A DNA stretch of 50,604 nucleotides, taken from JAHDBG01 sp963922685. Lineage in GTDB: Bacteria; Pseudomonadota; Gammaproteobacteria; Chromatiales; Chromatiaceae. How positions within the stretch are numbered: position 1 is the stretch's first letter; every line of letters begins with the position of its first letter. The notes under the pieces are model-generated. The model did not search any database. It saw only the letters and a list, made by a program, of their open reading frames with translations, and was not told the origin of the DNA. Position numbers and translations under genes: made by a program. Positions 33,104 through 41,690 of the stretch are shown here, piece after piece. The stretch lies in contig CAWUJM010000007.1 in the NCBI GenBank assembly GCA_963922685.1, positions 1 through 50,604 on the forward strand, read 5' to 3'.

Positions 33104-34921
33104 TCAGTTCACAACCACTTTACGGAACATACCCGGCATATGGTACAACAAATGGCAATGATAGGCCCAGCCGCCCGGCACGTCAGGTGTGACCAGGTAG
33201 CTGATTCTGGCACCTGGCTGCACAATGACCGTATGCTTGCGCGGGATATAATCCGGATCGCCGGTTTCCAGATCGCTCCACATGCCGTGTAAATGAATCG
33301 GGTGATTCATCATGGTATCGTTGAGCAGATTGATCCGCACCCGTTCGCCCTGCCGTAACAGTAAGGGTTCTGCATCTGCGAACCGGATACCGTTAATCGA
33401 CCACATATAACGACTCATATTGCCGGTCAGATGCAGATTAATCTCTCGCTCCGGCTCACGTGGATCCGGCGTCTGATGCAGGTTGAACAGCTCTGCATAC
33501 GTCAGGACATGACGACCATTGTTACGCAGGCCAATACCCGGGTCATCCAGACGATAACGCGCCATATCTGCCCGCATATCAACCTGCGGCCCGTATTCAG
33601 TCCCTGCATGCACAACGGCCTGCTGACTGGCAAAGCCTGCGGGGCCACTGCCCATCGGCAGACTGTGCCGGCGACCCATACCGTGCCCGGCATGACCCAT
33701 ACTTTTATGCTGAGCGTGCCCGGTGTGGCCCATGTGATGCCCGGCATGTCCCATCGCCGACATAGCCATACCCATATCGCCATGTCCCAGCACCGGTGCC
33801 GGATCCATCTCAGGTACAGGTGCGGTCATGTCGGGATGTGGTGTCAGGGTACCTCTGGCATAACCTGAACGATCAATGGCCTGGGCAAACAGGGTATAGG
33901 CCTGCTCGTAGCTGGGTTGCACAATCACATCATAGGTTTCTGCAGCACCAATACGGAACTCATCCACACTCACCGGTTCCACAAACTGACCGTCTGCAGC
34001 CACGACTGTCATCTTCAGGCCCGGTATGCAGACATCAAAAAAGGTCATCGCTGCCGCATTCACAAAGCGTAGTAACACCCTGTCGCCACGACTGAACAAG
34101 CCCAGCCAGCCAGCAGCAGGTGTCACACCATTCATCAGGAAGGTATAGGTGTAACCGGTCACATCCGAGATATCCCGGTCTGACATCCGCATGTCATTCC
34201 ACATCCCGCGATCTGCCAGAAACGCATTCAGTCCCTGAGCCTGCCACTGTGCCAGGCTGTCGCCCACCGTACGTTCGCGGAAGTTATAGTAATGCGGCAT
34301 TTTTTTGAGCCTGGTATAAATGTCTTCCGGACGTTCATCACTCCAGTCGGACAGCACCACGACATACTCACGATCAAACACATACGGATAGCCCTCCTCA
34401 GGTTCGATGATAATCGCACCATAGGCGCCGGTCTGTTCCTGAAACCCTGAGTGGCTGTGATACCAGTAGGTGCCGTTCTGGATCGCCGGAAAACGATACC
34501 GGAAGGTGGTGCCCGGCCTGATGCCGTTAAATCCGGTACTGATGCCAGGGACCCCATCCTGAGAACTGGGCAGGATCAGACCATGCCAGTGAATAGAGGT
34601 ATCTTCTGCCAGATGATTCGTCACGTTTAAGGTAATATCATCGCCTTCCTGAAAACGCAAAACCGGCGCCGGCACAGAGCCATTGATGGCCGTGGCAAGG
34701 CGTTCCTGCCCGGTAAAATTCACCTTAACGGACGAATAAGTTAAATCAAACCGGTTACCACTGAGTGTTTCCGGTCCGGTTCGGAGGACAGGCGTCGTCG
34801 TCGCAGCTGTCTGTCCGATTCCTGAACCAAGCGTCAGACAGGCACCACCAGCGGCTAAACCTTTGACAAAACGGCGACGCGATAAACAAACTTCCCGCTG
34901 GGGCATCATAATATTGTGCAT
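33104..34921 (-). CDS. copA: CopA, periplasmic multicopper oxidase
   Basis: A 605-residue CopA with a twin-arginine signal (S-R-R-R-F-V-K-G) at the N-terminus, so it is exported folded. Copper ligand motifs are visible: H-W-H-G near residue 122, W-Y-H-S-H near 163, H-P-I-H-L-H-G near 552, and Y-H-C-H-L-L-Y-H-M near the end. A methionine- and histidine-rich stretch (repeated M-G-H-A-G-H type, about residues 385-425) is the expected Cu(I)-binding region. It probably oxidises Cu(I) to Cu(II) in the periplasm. The upstream 160 bases contain no recognised cop box. Confidence 0.95.
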   Translation of the reverse strand: MHNIMMPQREVCLSRRRFVKGLAAGGACLTLGSGIGQTAATTTPVLRTGPETLSGNRFDLTYSSVKVNFTGQERLATAINGSVPAPVLRFQEGDDITLNVTNHLAEDTSIHWHGLILPSSQDGVPGISTGFNGIRPGTTFRYRFPAIQNGTYWYHSHSGFQEQTGAYGAIIIEPEEGYPYVFDREYVVVLSDWSDERPEDIYTRLKKMPHYYNFRERTVGDSLAQWQAQGLNAFLADRGMWNDMRMSDRDISDVTGYTYTFLMNGVTPAAGWLGLFSRGDRVLLRFVNAAAMTFFDVCIPGLKMTVVAADGQFVEPVSVDEFRIGAAETYDVIVQPSYEQAYTLFAQAIDRSGYARGTLTPHPDMTAPVPEMDPAPVLGHGDMGMAMSAMGHAGHHMGHTGHAQHKSMGHAGHGMGRRHSLPMGSGPAGFASQQAVVHAGTEYGPQVDMRADMARYRLDDPGIGLRNNGRHVLTYAELFNLHQTPDPREPEREINLHLTGNMSRYMWSINGIRFADAEPLLLRQGERVRINLLNDTMMNHPIHLHGMWSDLETGDPDYIPRKHTVIVQPGARISYLVTPDVPGGWAYHCHLLYHMPGMFRKVVVN

Positions 34922-35080
34922 GGTTCAATCTTCTGTAATGCAGTAATCAACTGATATGGCTTTGCGCCAGAAATACAGAAAGGAGTGTGGTAGCAAAGAC
35001 AGCGGTCCGGAACGCCTCTGACAAGACCAGGTCTTTTTCATCTGGCAGAACACCAGATTAACCGGAACTTCAGCAGTGAC

Positions 35081-35863
35081 CTTAGGTGACTTACAAATAT
35101 ACACTTATACCGAACAAGTGATCAGGGGTACGATTCAAACTGATGTAGTGATTTGTTGTTACCACAGGTTTCTGGCAAGCGTTATTCTGATCTGCTCTCC
35201 GAGGGTCGCCAGACTACCCGTCCTGGGGGCTCGGCTGCGGCCGTCCATGGCCGCGACGCCCTCGGAGAGCAGATCAGAATAACGCCCCGTTTGAGTGCAG
35301 TGGTGCAACCACCCACGTGGCTATTTTCAAATCGTGCAGCCTGTGCACACATCGACTACGAAATCTGTGACACCGGTTATCGCGAGCGACCATGAAGTGC
35401 CGTGACAAGCAGCGTGTGTGCTGGAAAAAAACGGACGAAGAGACTCGTTCGCCGAACTTCTGCTTCCTTTCCTGTGTGTTGCCGACACTATTTGCCAATA
35501 TGTCGCTGCGCGTCATTCCGCGCGAAATCGCGGAATCCATGGCACCAGGGATCGGATTGGACAGATTGGCAGCCAATCAGAATGCCTGGTCGCAGAAGTG
35601 CTGCCGGAGCATGGGCCATCCTGGCAAAGTTTGCCATACCACGGTGTCATTCTGGTGGGAATGACCACGAGGGTGGTTGTGCCACCTTACTCACAGAACG
35701 TTACCCGTCAGGGGCTTTCGACCCTCGGAGAAGCCCCTGACGGGTAACGCCGAAACAGATTTTATGTGCCCCGGCTATTACGCCACATCAGTTTGAATGA
35801 CACCCCGGCAACAAGCTGAGCGTCTCACATACAATGGTATGAATTAATTGAAAGATCGCCTAA
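35081..35863. repeat. Composite palindromic repeat element (copies A and B)
   Basis: This occupies most of the gene-free stretch from 34922 to 36085. The left end (from 35081, CTTAGGTGACTTACAAAT) and the right end (to 35863, GATCGCCTAA) match the ends of the solo element at 47.6 kb. The first hairpin has perfect 27-base arms at 35179-35205 and 35259-35285, with the shared core in its loop. The second has perfect 18-base arms at 35700-35717 and 35731-35748 (GTTACCCGTCAGGGGCTT and complement). Between them is about 400 bases with no credible gene. Either two elements lie in tandem or one has grown an internal segment. Bases 35864-36085 show no recognised feature. Confidence 0.8.
35515..35536. 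repeat. Short inverted repeat resembling dRS3-type units
   Basis: ATTCCGCG and CGCGGAAT flank a six-base spacer (CGAAAT). This resembles widespread ATTCCCGC-type inverted repeats such as Neisseria dRS3, but only one unit is present and the arms differ from the classic consensus. It lies inside the composite repeat. Confidence 0.6.
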
Positions 35864-36085
35864 ATTGCGACTGCTGTCATTTTACACTCAGTAGAGTAAA
35901 ACAAGAGAATAAGCCACTAATTCACCAGCGCAACTTAGTGGCGGCAGTTCAAACTTAACCATTACCACAATAAACTTGTTACCCTGAGAAACACCGACTA
36001 TTATTCAGATTATGTTGCGGTGGTACCCAGGCAGCGTCTGGTCACAAGGCTTCTGGTTTCAGTGGCACTGTCATCGTAGTGACGG

Positions 36086-36472
36086 TCAACAAGCGGGCAT
36101 CTGGTAACGCCCGGACAACATCTCTGCCTGCGCACTTTCAATTGCATCCCGCTCACTGGACGCCATACGAATGAAATTAAGTGAAATACGACCTTTCTGA
36201 CCAACGCCGATCACCGCATCTTCGCAACCTGCCTGTGCCAGACTTTCAATATGCCGGGCTGCATCCTGCTCCGGATGACTCAGGGAATATTGCAAAGTGA
36301 AGTCATACTCCTGCATATTGCTTCTCCCGCTTAAACGACAATCCCTCCGGTTGGCTAGGCAATATAGCTTACCCCAGGCATGGCCACCACCCACTTCAAC
36401 CCGCCACCCTCTGGATTCTGCATAGCGCAATGTTGATTCAATCTCTTTATTCGAGTGACGTTTACGAGACAT
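36086..36472 (-). pseudogene. Fused remnant of a two-gene module, possibly toxin-antitoxin-like
   Basis: One open frame combines two proteins I know as separate neighbours. The first part, from ATG 36472 (M-S-R-K-R-H-S-N-K-E-I-E, then G-G-G-H-A-W-G-K), resembles small proteins of about 80 residues, but its usual C-terminal half is missing. The second begins at M-Q-E-Y-D-F-T-L (ATG 36316) with its own GGGAGAAG ribosome binding site and has A-G-C-E-D-A-V-I-G-V-G-Q-K-G-R-I-S-L. Its C-terminus looks shortened. An internal deletion probably joined the two in frame. The 5' end overlaps the divergent lpxL-like start by two bases. Identification is from memory of such pairs. Confidence 0.55.
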
Positions 36473-37385
36473 GATATCTTTATTCAGAGATCGTACACTA
36501 TCTGCGCTTTGTGTCTCAGGCCTGCTGCGCTGCCTGTCTGTTCTGCCCTGGAAAATACTATGCTGTCTTGGCACGCTGTCAGGTGATTTGTTCTACGTCG
36601 CAAAGAGCCGCCTGTACCAGCTGGTACAGACCAATCTGGCGATAGCCTACCCTCACCTGTCGGTCTCTGAACGGGTCGACCTTTCACGTCAGGTCTTGCG
36701 TCATACGGTTACCACTTATCTTGAGATGCCCCGCATCTGGCTGTCGCCAACCTTGTTACCGGAACGGATTGACAATCAGGGTCTGCCACAGGTTATGCGC
36801 GACCTGATTGCACAAGGCCATGGTCTGATCCTGGCGATGCCGCATCTGGGTAACTGGGAAATGGTCTCCAGTGCTGTCGACACCACGCTGCCGATCACCG
36901 GCCTGTACCGCCCGCCGCGCCAGGCCTGTCTGGAACCCTGGCTGGTCACCGGCCGGAATAAAGCACGTATCCGCATGGTACCAATCACCCGCAGCGGTAT
37001 CAGGGCGTTACATACAACCCTGCAGGCCGGTCACGTGGTCGCGATCCTGCCGGATCAGGTACCCAGACGCGCCGCGGCAGCAGCCGTGTCTGCACCGTTT
37101 TTCGGGCGCGAATCTGCCACTATGGTACTGGCTGGCCGGTTAGCCCGTCGTCATCAGACGCCCGTGTTGTTTGTCTGGGCAGAACGTCTGTCGCAGGGCA
37201 CTTATCAGGTTCGTTTTTTTGTAGCAGACGACACCATACGATCCGCTGACCCCCGAACTGCTGCAACGGCTCTGAATCAGGCTGTCGAGCGTTGTATCGC
37301 TGACTGTCCGGCCCAATATCAATGGGCCTACCGTCGTTTTGCTCCTGTGCAGGCAGGACAGCCTGATCCTTATCTGCAGGAATAA
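36471..37385 (+). CDS. LpxL/HtrB-type lipid A acyltransferase
   Basis: A 304-residue inner-membrane acyltransferase of the lysophospholipid/lipid A late acyltransferase family. The H-x4-E motif is M-P-H-L-G-N-W-E (about 123-130), with an N-terminal hydrophobic segment, L-P-D-Q-V-P near residue 190 and P-A-Q-Y-Q-W-A-Y-R-R-F near the C-terminus, all usual. It would add a secondary acyl chain to Kdo2-lipid A. The ATG at 36471 is complementary to the start of the divergent fused gene, an unusual arrangement with no room for separate promoters between them. The paralogue type (LpxL or LpxM) is not decided. Confidence 0.88.
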   Translation: MISLFRDRTLSALCVSGLLRCLSVLPWKILCCLGTLSGDLFYVAKSRLYQLVQTNLAIAYPHLSVSERVDLSRQVLRHTVTTYLEMPRIWLSPTLLPERIDNQGLPQVMRDLIAQGHGLILAMPHLGNWEMVSSAVDTTLPITGLYRPPRQACLEPWLVTGRNKARIRMVPITRSGIRALHTTLQAGHVVAILPDQVPRRAAAAAVSAPFFGRESATMVLAGRLARRHQTPVLFVWAERLSQGTYQVRFFVADDTIRSADPRTAATALNQAVERCIADCPAQYQWAYRRFAPVQAGQPDPYLQE

Positions 37386-37401
37386 TCTTCAGCGTCGCCC
37401 G

Positions 37402-38748
37402 TCAACGATACTGCATCAGGCCAAGTTCTTCCCACATCCAGGTAAAGTCATAGGGAGGCAGTGCGGCATGCATGGAACGATTTTCCAGAAATTTGAGCCA
37501 GTCGACCACATCTTCATGCGAATCCGGATTAGCGGCACAATCACGTGGCGTTCTGGCATCCAGGACTGACAGGGAATCGTTCAGCATACTGTGGCACTCC
37601 TGATCCATATCCTTTTTGAACCGGGACAGATCTGTCTGCTCAATCTGTGCCTGATCTGTATTCGCAAGTGCACGGGGCAGATTTTTTTTACCTGCTTGCG
37701 GATCAGTTGAATACAGAATCATGCCGGATCTGATATGTGAATCTAACAGGGTCGCCAGCAGTTGTTTTCCCTGTTCTGCCTGCTCGCGTGATTCCACCCG
37801 CAATTCCAGCGATTTTTTCCGGAGTTTCAGTGTGCCGAGCGGATTATCAGATTCTGTCTGCCAGGTCCAGCTGTCCGATGTGGCCGCACGGGTGAATGAC
37901 GCGGCCTGATCCAGTATCTGTTCAATCTGCCCGGACGCTGATTGTAGCGGAAAGCGGACCTTAGCCGGCTGACAGACTTCACCATCAGCATTTTCAGGCC
38001 CGGGCGGCCTCTGCGTACAGACATGATATTGATTTAACGCCCAGGTACGGAACGCTATTAAGGGCATCACTTCAGCAACCTTTTCCTGCACCGCCTGATC
38101 TATATCCTCCGGTAATTCACTGATCACGTCGTCTTTGTACGCCGCCAGCATTGCCCGCTTCATCGTGAGGGTCACATACGCTGGATTCTTGTAGAACATC
38201 ATCGCCTTATCCAGCGGTATCGGCAGGACCGCACCACTGAACAGAGACACTTGATTCAGATTGATCAGACGGGCAGCGATGCAGTCCCAGCGACACAAAC
38301 CCTGTGAGGCATAATGTTCTGCCACACGTACCGTTTTCTGTCGTGTCCCATAAGGGCGGATGTCAATATATTGTGTCGGCACCACTTCGATGACTTCCCA
38401 GAAACACACCTGTGAGTCTTTCATGCTGTGCAGATAATGTCTGCCGGACAGGGTTTCATGTCGTCCGTGATGTCGCAGATAGTCATCAATCAGTGTGGTG
38501 CGGGTATCTTCACACACACGTGTGGCAAATGCTTCAAAGGTATAACCGAAGATGAGGCCCCAGTAAGGTGTATCCTGCATCACTTCAACAAAGGCTTCCT
38601 GTTCTATCCTGAGATCTTCCAGCACATGTGATAACATGAAATCAAATTCACGATGATAGGAGTCATACCACTTTTCATGTGAACTCACATAATGCAGCAG
38701 ATTACGGATACTCTGTTCGATATTTTTTCTCAGTCTGGGATATTTCAT
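37402..38748 (-). CDS. Conserved protein of unknown function
   Basis: A 448-residue soluble protein that I do not recognise. The N-terminal part is rich in aromatic and charged residues (W-Y-D-S-Y-H-R-E-F-D-F). The last 53 residues begin with L-D-A-R-T-P-R-D-C-A and contain V-V-D-W-L-K-F-L-E-N and Y-D-F-T-W-M-W-E-E-L-G-L; this resembles the Xre/MbcA/ParS (DUF2384) toxin-binding type of motif, here as a C-terminal tail. No signal peptide or membrane helix is evident. It converges with the acyltransferase (16 bases between stops) and is upstream of the T6SS cargo region. The gap 38749-39000 shows no other gene. Confidence 0.7.
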   Translation of the reverse strand: MKYPRLRKNIEQSIRNLLHYVSSHEKWYDSYHREFDFMLSHVLEDLRIEQEAFVEVMQDTPYWGLIFGYTFEAFATRVCEDTRTTLIDDYLRHHGRHETLSGRHYLHSMKDSQVCFWEVIEVVPTQYIDIRPYGTRQKTVRVAEHYASQGLCRWDCIAARLINLNQVSLFSGAVLPIPLDKAMMFYKNPAYVTLTMKRAMLAAYKDDVISELPEDIDQAVQEKVAEVMPLIAFRTWALNQYHVCTQRPPGPENADGEVCQPAKVRFPLQSASGQIEQILDQAASFTRAATSDSWTWQTESDNPLGTLKLRKKSLELRVESREQAEQGKQLLATLLDSHIRSGMILYSTDPQAGKKNLPRALANTDQAQIEQTDLSRFKKDMDQECHSMLNDSLSVLDARTPRDCAANPDSHEDVVDWLKFLENRSMHAALPPYDFTWMWEELGLMQYR

Positions 38749-39000
38749 AACATTACTCTGCTATCTTTATGAAAGTGTCTGCGCCAGCCAGGCTGGTATC
38801 CGGATTGTATAGTATAGTAGTGTGCCACGCATGTTTTTATGTAGATGTCAGGATGAAGTTTACACGCAATATTTTAAAAAGCCAGTATTTTTCTGAAAAG
38901 TTCCCGATTGGTTTAATAGAGACACATATTTGACCCACTACCATTCACTTTCCAGGCCTCTCAAAGTGGAAGCCAAGCAGGCTACCTGATGATTTGCTAT

Positions 39001-39303
39001 CCGTAAGCGTCAGACGGACGTATTTGTCAAAATCAAATCCTTCGCTAAGCCGTCTGGAAGCTGAGGTGGACGAACAGTGGTCTTTTGTGGGCAACAAGAG
39101 GCGTCCCCGGTGGCTATGGTATGCCATTGACTATGCCAGAAATACGATACTGGCTTATGCTTTTGGCAGACGTCAACTTACGAACATGGATTAATCGATT
39201 GGCTCGAAAAACCATTTGTTTCTCAAAGTCTGACGTCATGCAGGATACCGTCATCGGTTTACTGATCAATGACAGGGAGTTTGGTCGGAATATTTACGCC
39301 TGA
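39001..39303 (+). mobile_element. IS1-family transposase remnant
   Basis: Two broken frames match IS1 InsB-type transposase. One has E-V-D-E-Q-W-S-F-V-G-N-K-R-R-P-R-W-L-W-Y-A (frame ending at 39194). The other contains R-K-T-I-C-F-S-K-S-D-V-M-Q-D-T-V-I-G, the usual C-terminal segment, ending at 39303. The middle of the transposase (about 60 residues) and the N-terminal InsA part are missing, so this is dead. I could not identify terminal inverted repeats or target duplications. It lies between the unknown 448-residue protein gene and the putative immunity gene. Confidence 0.85.
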
Positions 39304-39319
39304 CAACACTTTTGTACCA

Positions 39320-40440
39320 CTACCCGTCCAGCAGTTCCTGTACTTCTTCGGGGATATCCAGCGGAATAGCACTGATCAGAAAGTCTTCCCATTGTTCGCC
39401 ATCGTACAGCATCACCTGGCTTTCGCCCCAGACCATCAGGACTTCATCACAGCTGCACACACCGCCATTGAAAGAGATTTGTTGTGCGCCGCCGTCCGGA
39501 AAGACATATGGCCTGACGATGGGCCTGCCTCTTTCATTTTCCAGTCGATAGGTGCCCTGCCAGCCACCGATCCAGAGTCGATCCTGAAACCAGGCCAGAC
39601 TGCTGAAGGGCTCATCGCTGTTGATATCAGCCTTTGGCAAGACTTCCCACCGTTCTCCATTGGTATCTAACCGACCTTTCACTAAGGTATTCTGGCTGCA
39701 ACCGATATACACTTGCCCATCGGGTGCACAACAGATAGAACGGATATTGACATTGGTGGGCAGATCCAGTGCGCGCCAGCGGTTACCATCATAATGCCAG
39801 CAGTCACCTTTTTCGCCACCCGCATAAATGTCGTTTTCTGCAAAGCCATCCACAGCATGAAAACCCAGTGGTATAGCACCCATAATAAAACGTTGTCTGG
39901 CCAGTATCTGGTTGACATCTGTATACATATGCGGGTGAGTTTCTTCATCCGTCAGGTCTATCCATTTCCCCGGTCTCAGACGTTTAAATAATTTGCGTGG
40001 CGTTCCTGCAAAATATACATTTTCACCGATATTGGTGCCAGCCCACATCGAAAAGTGTTTAAAATCAGGTTCTGTATCAATTCTTTTCTTAGTTTTATTA
40101 ATTAATTGATACTGAAATTCAGCAATATAAGCTGAACGGTCACCTTGTGTAAATAACCCTAACGCACTCTTTTTTTTATCATTTGATAAGACCGGAACAC
40201 CGCGTAAGACACCTTCCCAGCCAAAACCGAAAAATCCACTATGTTTCGGATTATCCAGGCTTTCCGGATCATACAGAACTAATGTGGTTTCCAGTTCTTC
40301 TGGTGTCTCATCTTCATCCCCCCCCCCCAGCTACGGGTAATAAATACGATGTTTTTTTTCGATTTAATGTAAGCACCAATGATCACTTCGTTATCAAATA
40401 GTTTTTTTATGCGCTGCTGCACTTTTGCCGGATCAATCAT
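39320..40440 (-). CDS. Propeller-like putative immunity protein, frameshifted at a G11 tract
   Basis: The start at 40440 directly abuts the effector stop (TAAATG) and follows a good ribosome binding site (GTAGGAGAC). After about 39 codons a run of 11 G (40328-40318 on the minus strand) puts the frame into an early stop about 13 codons later. Adding one G restores a single frame of about 373 residues ending at 39320. That product has repeated segments such as N-D-I-Y-A-G-G-E-K-G, D-G-Q-V-Y-I-G-C and D-R-L-W-I-G-G-W-Q-G, each with aromatic W residues, like a beta-propeller. Position after a toxin suggests immunity; no family was assigned. As given, only the portion from 40048 would be read as an intact frame. 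Confidence 0.7.
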
Positions 40441-41638
40441 TTATTTGTCTCCTACAGGTTTGTGTTTAGTGACCTTGCAATATTCCAGATTTAACTTTTC
40501 TTTAGTACAGTTTTTTGTGTAGTACTCATCAAGTTGTTGTTGCAGACATTGTTCATTACAATGCGATGATGGAAAGGTCTCCAGAATAGAGAGGATTCCA
40601 GCATCTCGTGCTGTTTCATAGTCAATTATATTTTTTTTTATATCCCTCAAATAAAGCATCCATCTGTCGATGGATTTCACCATGCGATCCACTTGTATGG
40701 ATCCAGCCTTTTTTATCTTTTGTTTTTCTTCCCCGGGCACGTGCACCTTCAACGCAAATAGTGGGCGCGTCTTCTTTGTTATAGGCTTTGCATTTCTTCT
40801 TTTTGTTTTTGACTGCACCTTTGTACATATAGCTGTTAGGAATAATATGATGGCCAGTTTGTCCGGGACAGCATTGATTTGCTGTGTCCTTGTAAGGAAC
40901 CAACATACATCTTCTGGCCTGCAGGCAGGGGTTTTCCTTAGCCAGTTCCATTTGCATATCGGCTAAGCGGCCAGATAGTCCACTGCCTTTTAAGTCTGAT
41001 ACCTTATCGCGAAATTGTTTGAGTGGACTGTTATTATCACCGGCTGGTATTAGTTTGTCTAAATCTTCGACTATAGCTTTACAAGTTTCTTTTTTGACTG
41101 AGTAAGGCTTCTGAGTTAATCCCTGGCAGTGTTTGTCTCGCCAATTTTCTTCATCACCACATTCCTCTTTGATTTTTTGGTTTGAGCCGTGGCAAGGGTG
41201 ATCTTTATCAATGGCATCTTCAATATAAACCCAGGGTGGTGTGTTAGCCCTGCTACTGCCATGATTATGGTCCATACCGTCCATATGCCGACAGACGTTG
41301 TAGCCTTCGATCTTCACGTCCATTGACCAGCTGGTGAAATAGGCCTTGCCCTTTTTGGTTTTGGTCATCAGGCTTTTCGGGCCGGTGGCGGGTTCATTGC
41401 CGGTGCTGGTGCTGAAATACGATTTATCCTTCAGCATCACGGGCTTGCCTTCGATGAAGACGGTTTTCGAGGCCTTGCTGGTGTGTCTGGCGTAGGCAGT
41501 GTTGGCGAACGGCACCACGGTCCAGCCGGGTGGGGCGGGCAGGGCAGGTGGAGCAAAGCACGGATCGGGGAAGCAGGCGGTGGATTTGCCTTGTTTGGCG
41601 CGTCCGGCGATGGCGCGGCCATTGGCATAAACGCTCAT
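40441..41638 (-). CDS. T6SS effector with DUF4150 and GHH2 nuclease domains, frameshifted at an A9 tract
   Basis: The N-terminal part (1-125) matches the PAAR-like DUF4150 domain that loads cargo on the T6SS spike (F-P-D-P-C-F-A-P-P, F-S-T-S-T-G-N-E-P-A-T, S-W-S-M-D-V-K-I-E-G). The C-terminal part has the Tox-GHH2 signature G-H-H (262-264) with A-P-T-I-C-V-E-G (291-298) and G-S-H-G-E-I-H (317-323), a DNase of the HNH/EndoVII fold. The frame stops at 40622 just after nine A (40639-40631). One A fewer joins it to a frame with I-I-D-Y-E-T-A-R-D-A-G, E-T-F-P-S-S-H-C and Q-Q-Q-L-D-E-Y-Y, a typical GHH2 tail, ending at 40441 (398 residues). It lies 52 bases after tssF. Confidence 0.85.
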
Positions 41639-41690
41639 AGTGTGCTCCTGATAGAGGGGGCAGGGTGACGGTTTCGTCGCAGGTTGCGGG

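Noticed and set aside
34922..35038. 38-codon minus-strand frame ending just before copA
   Set aside because: No ribosome binding site and no resemblance to a known copper leader peptide; too weak to list.
35392..35747. Several overlapping open frames of 90-112 codons in the composite repeat
   Set aside because: They overlap each other in all three plus frames, have no ribosome binding sites and fall across the hairpins; they are by-products of the repeat sequence.
40670..40966. 98-codon plus-strand frame with hydrophobic stretches opposite the effector gene
   Set aside because: It lies antisense to a gene with clear family motifs and has no supporting signals.
41483..41668. Plus-strand frame opposite the DUF4150 region
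   Set aside because: Its glycine-rich make-up only mirrors the proline- and alanine-rich coding strand.
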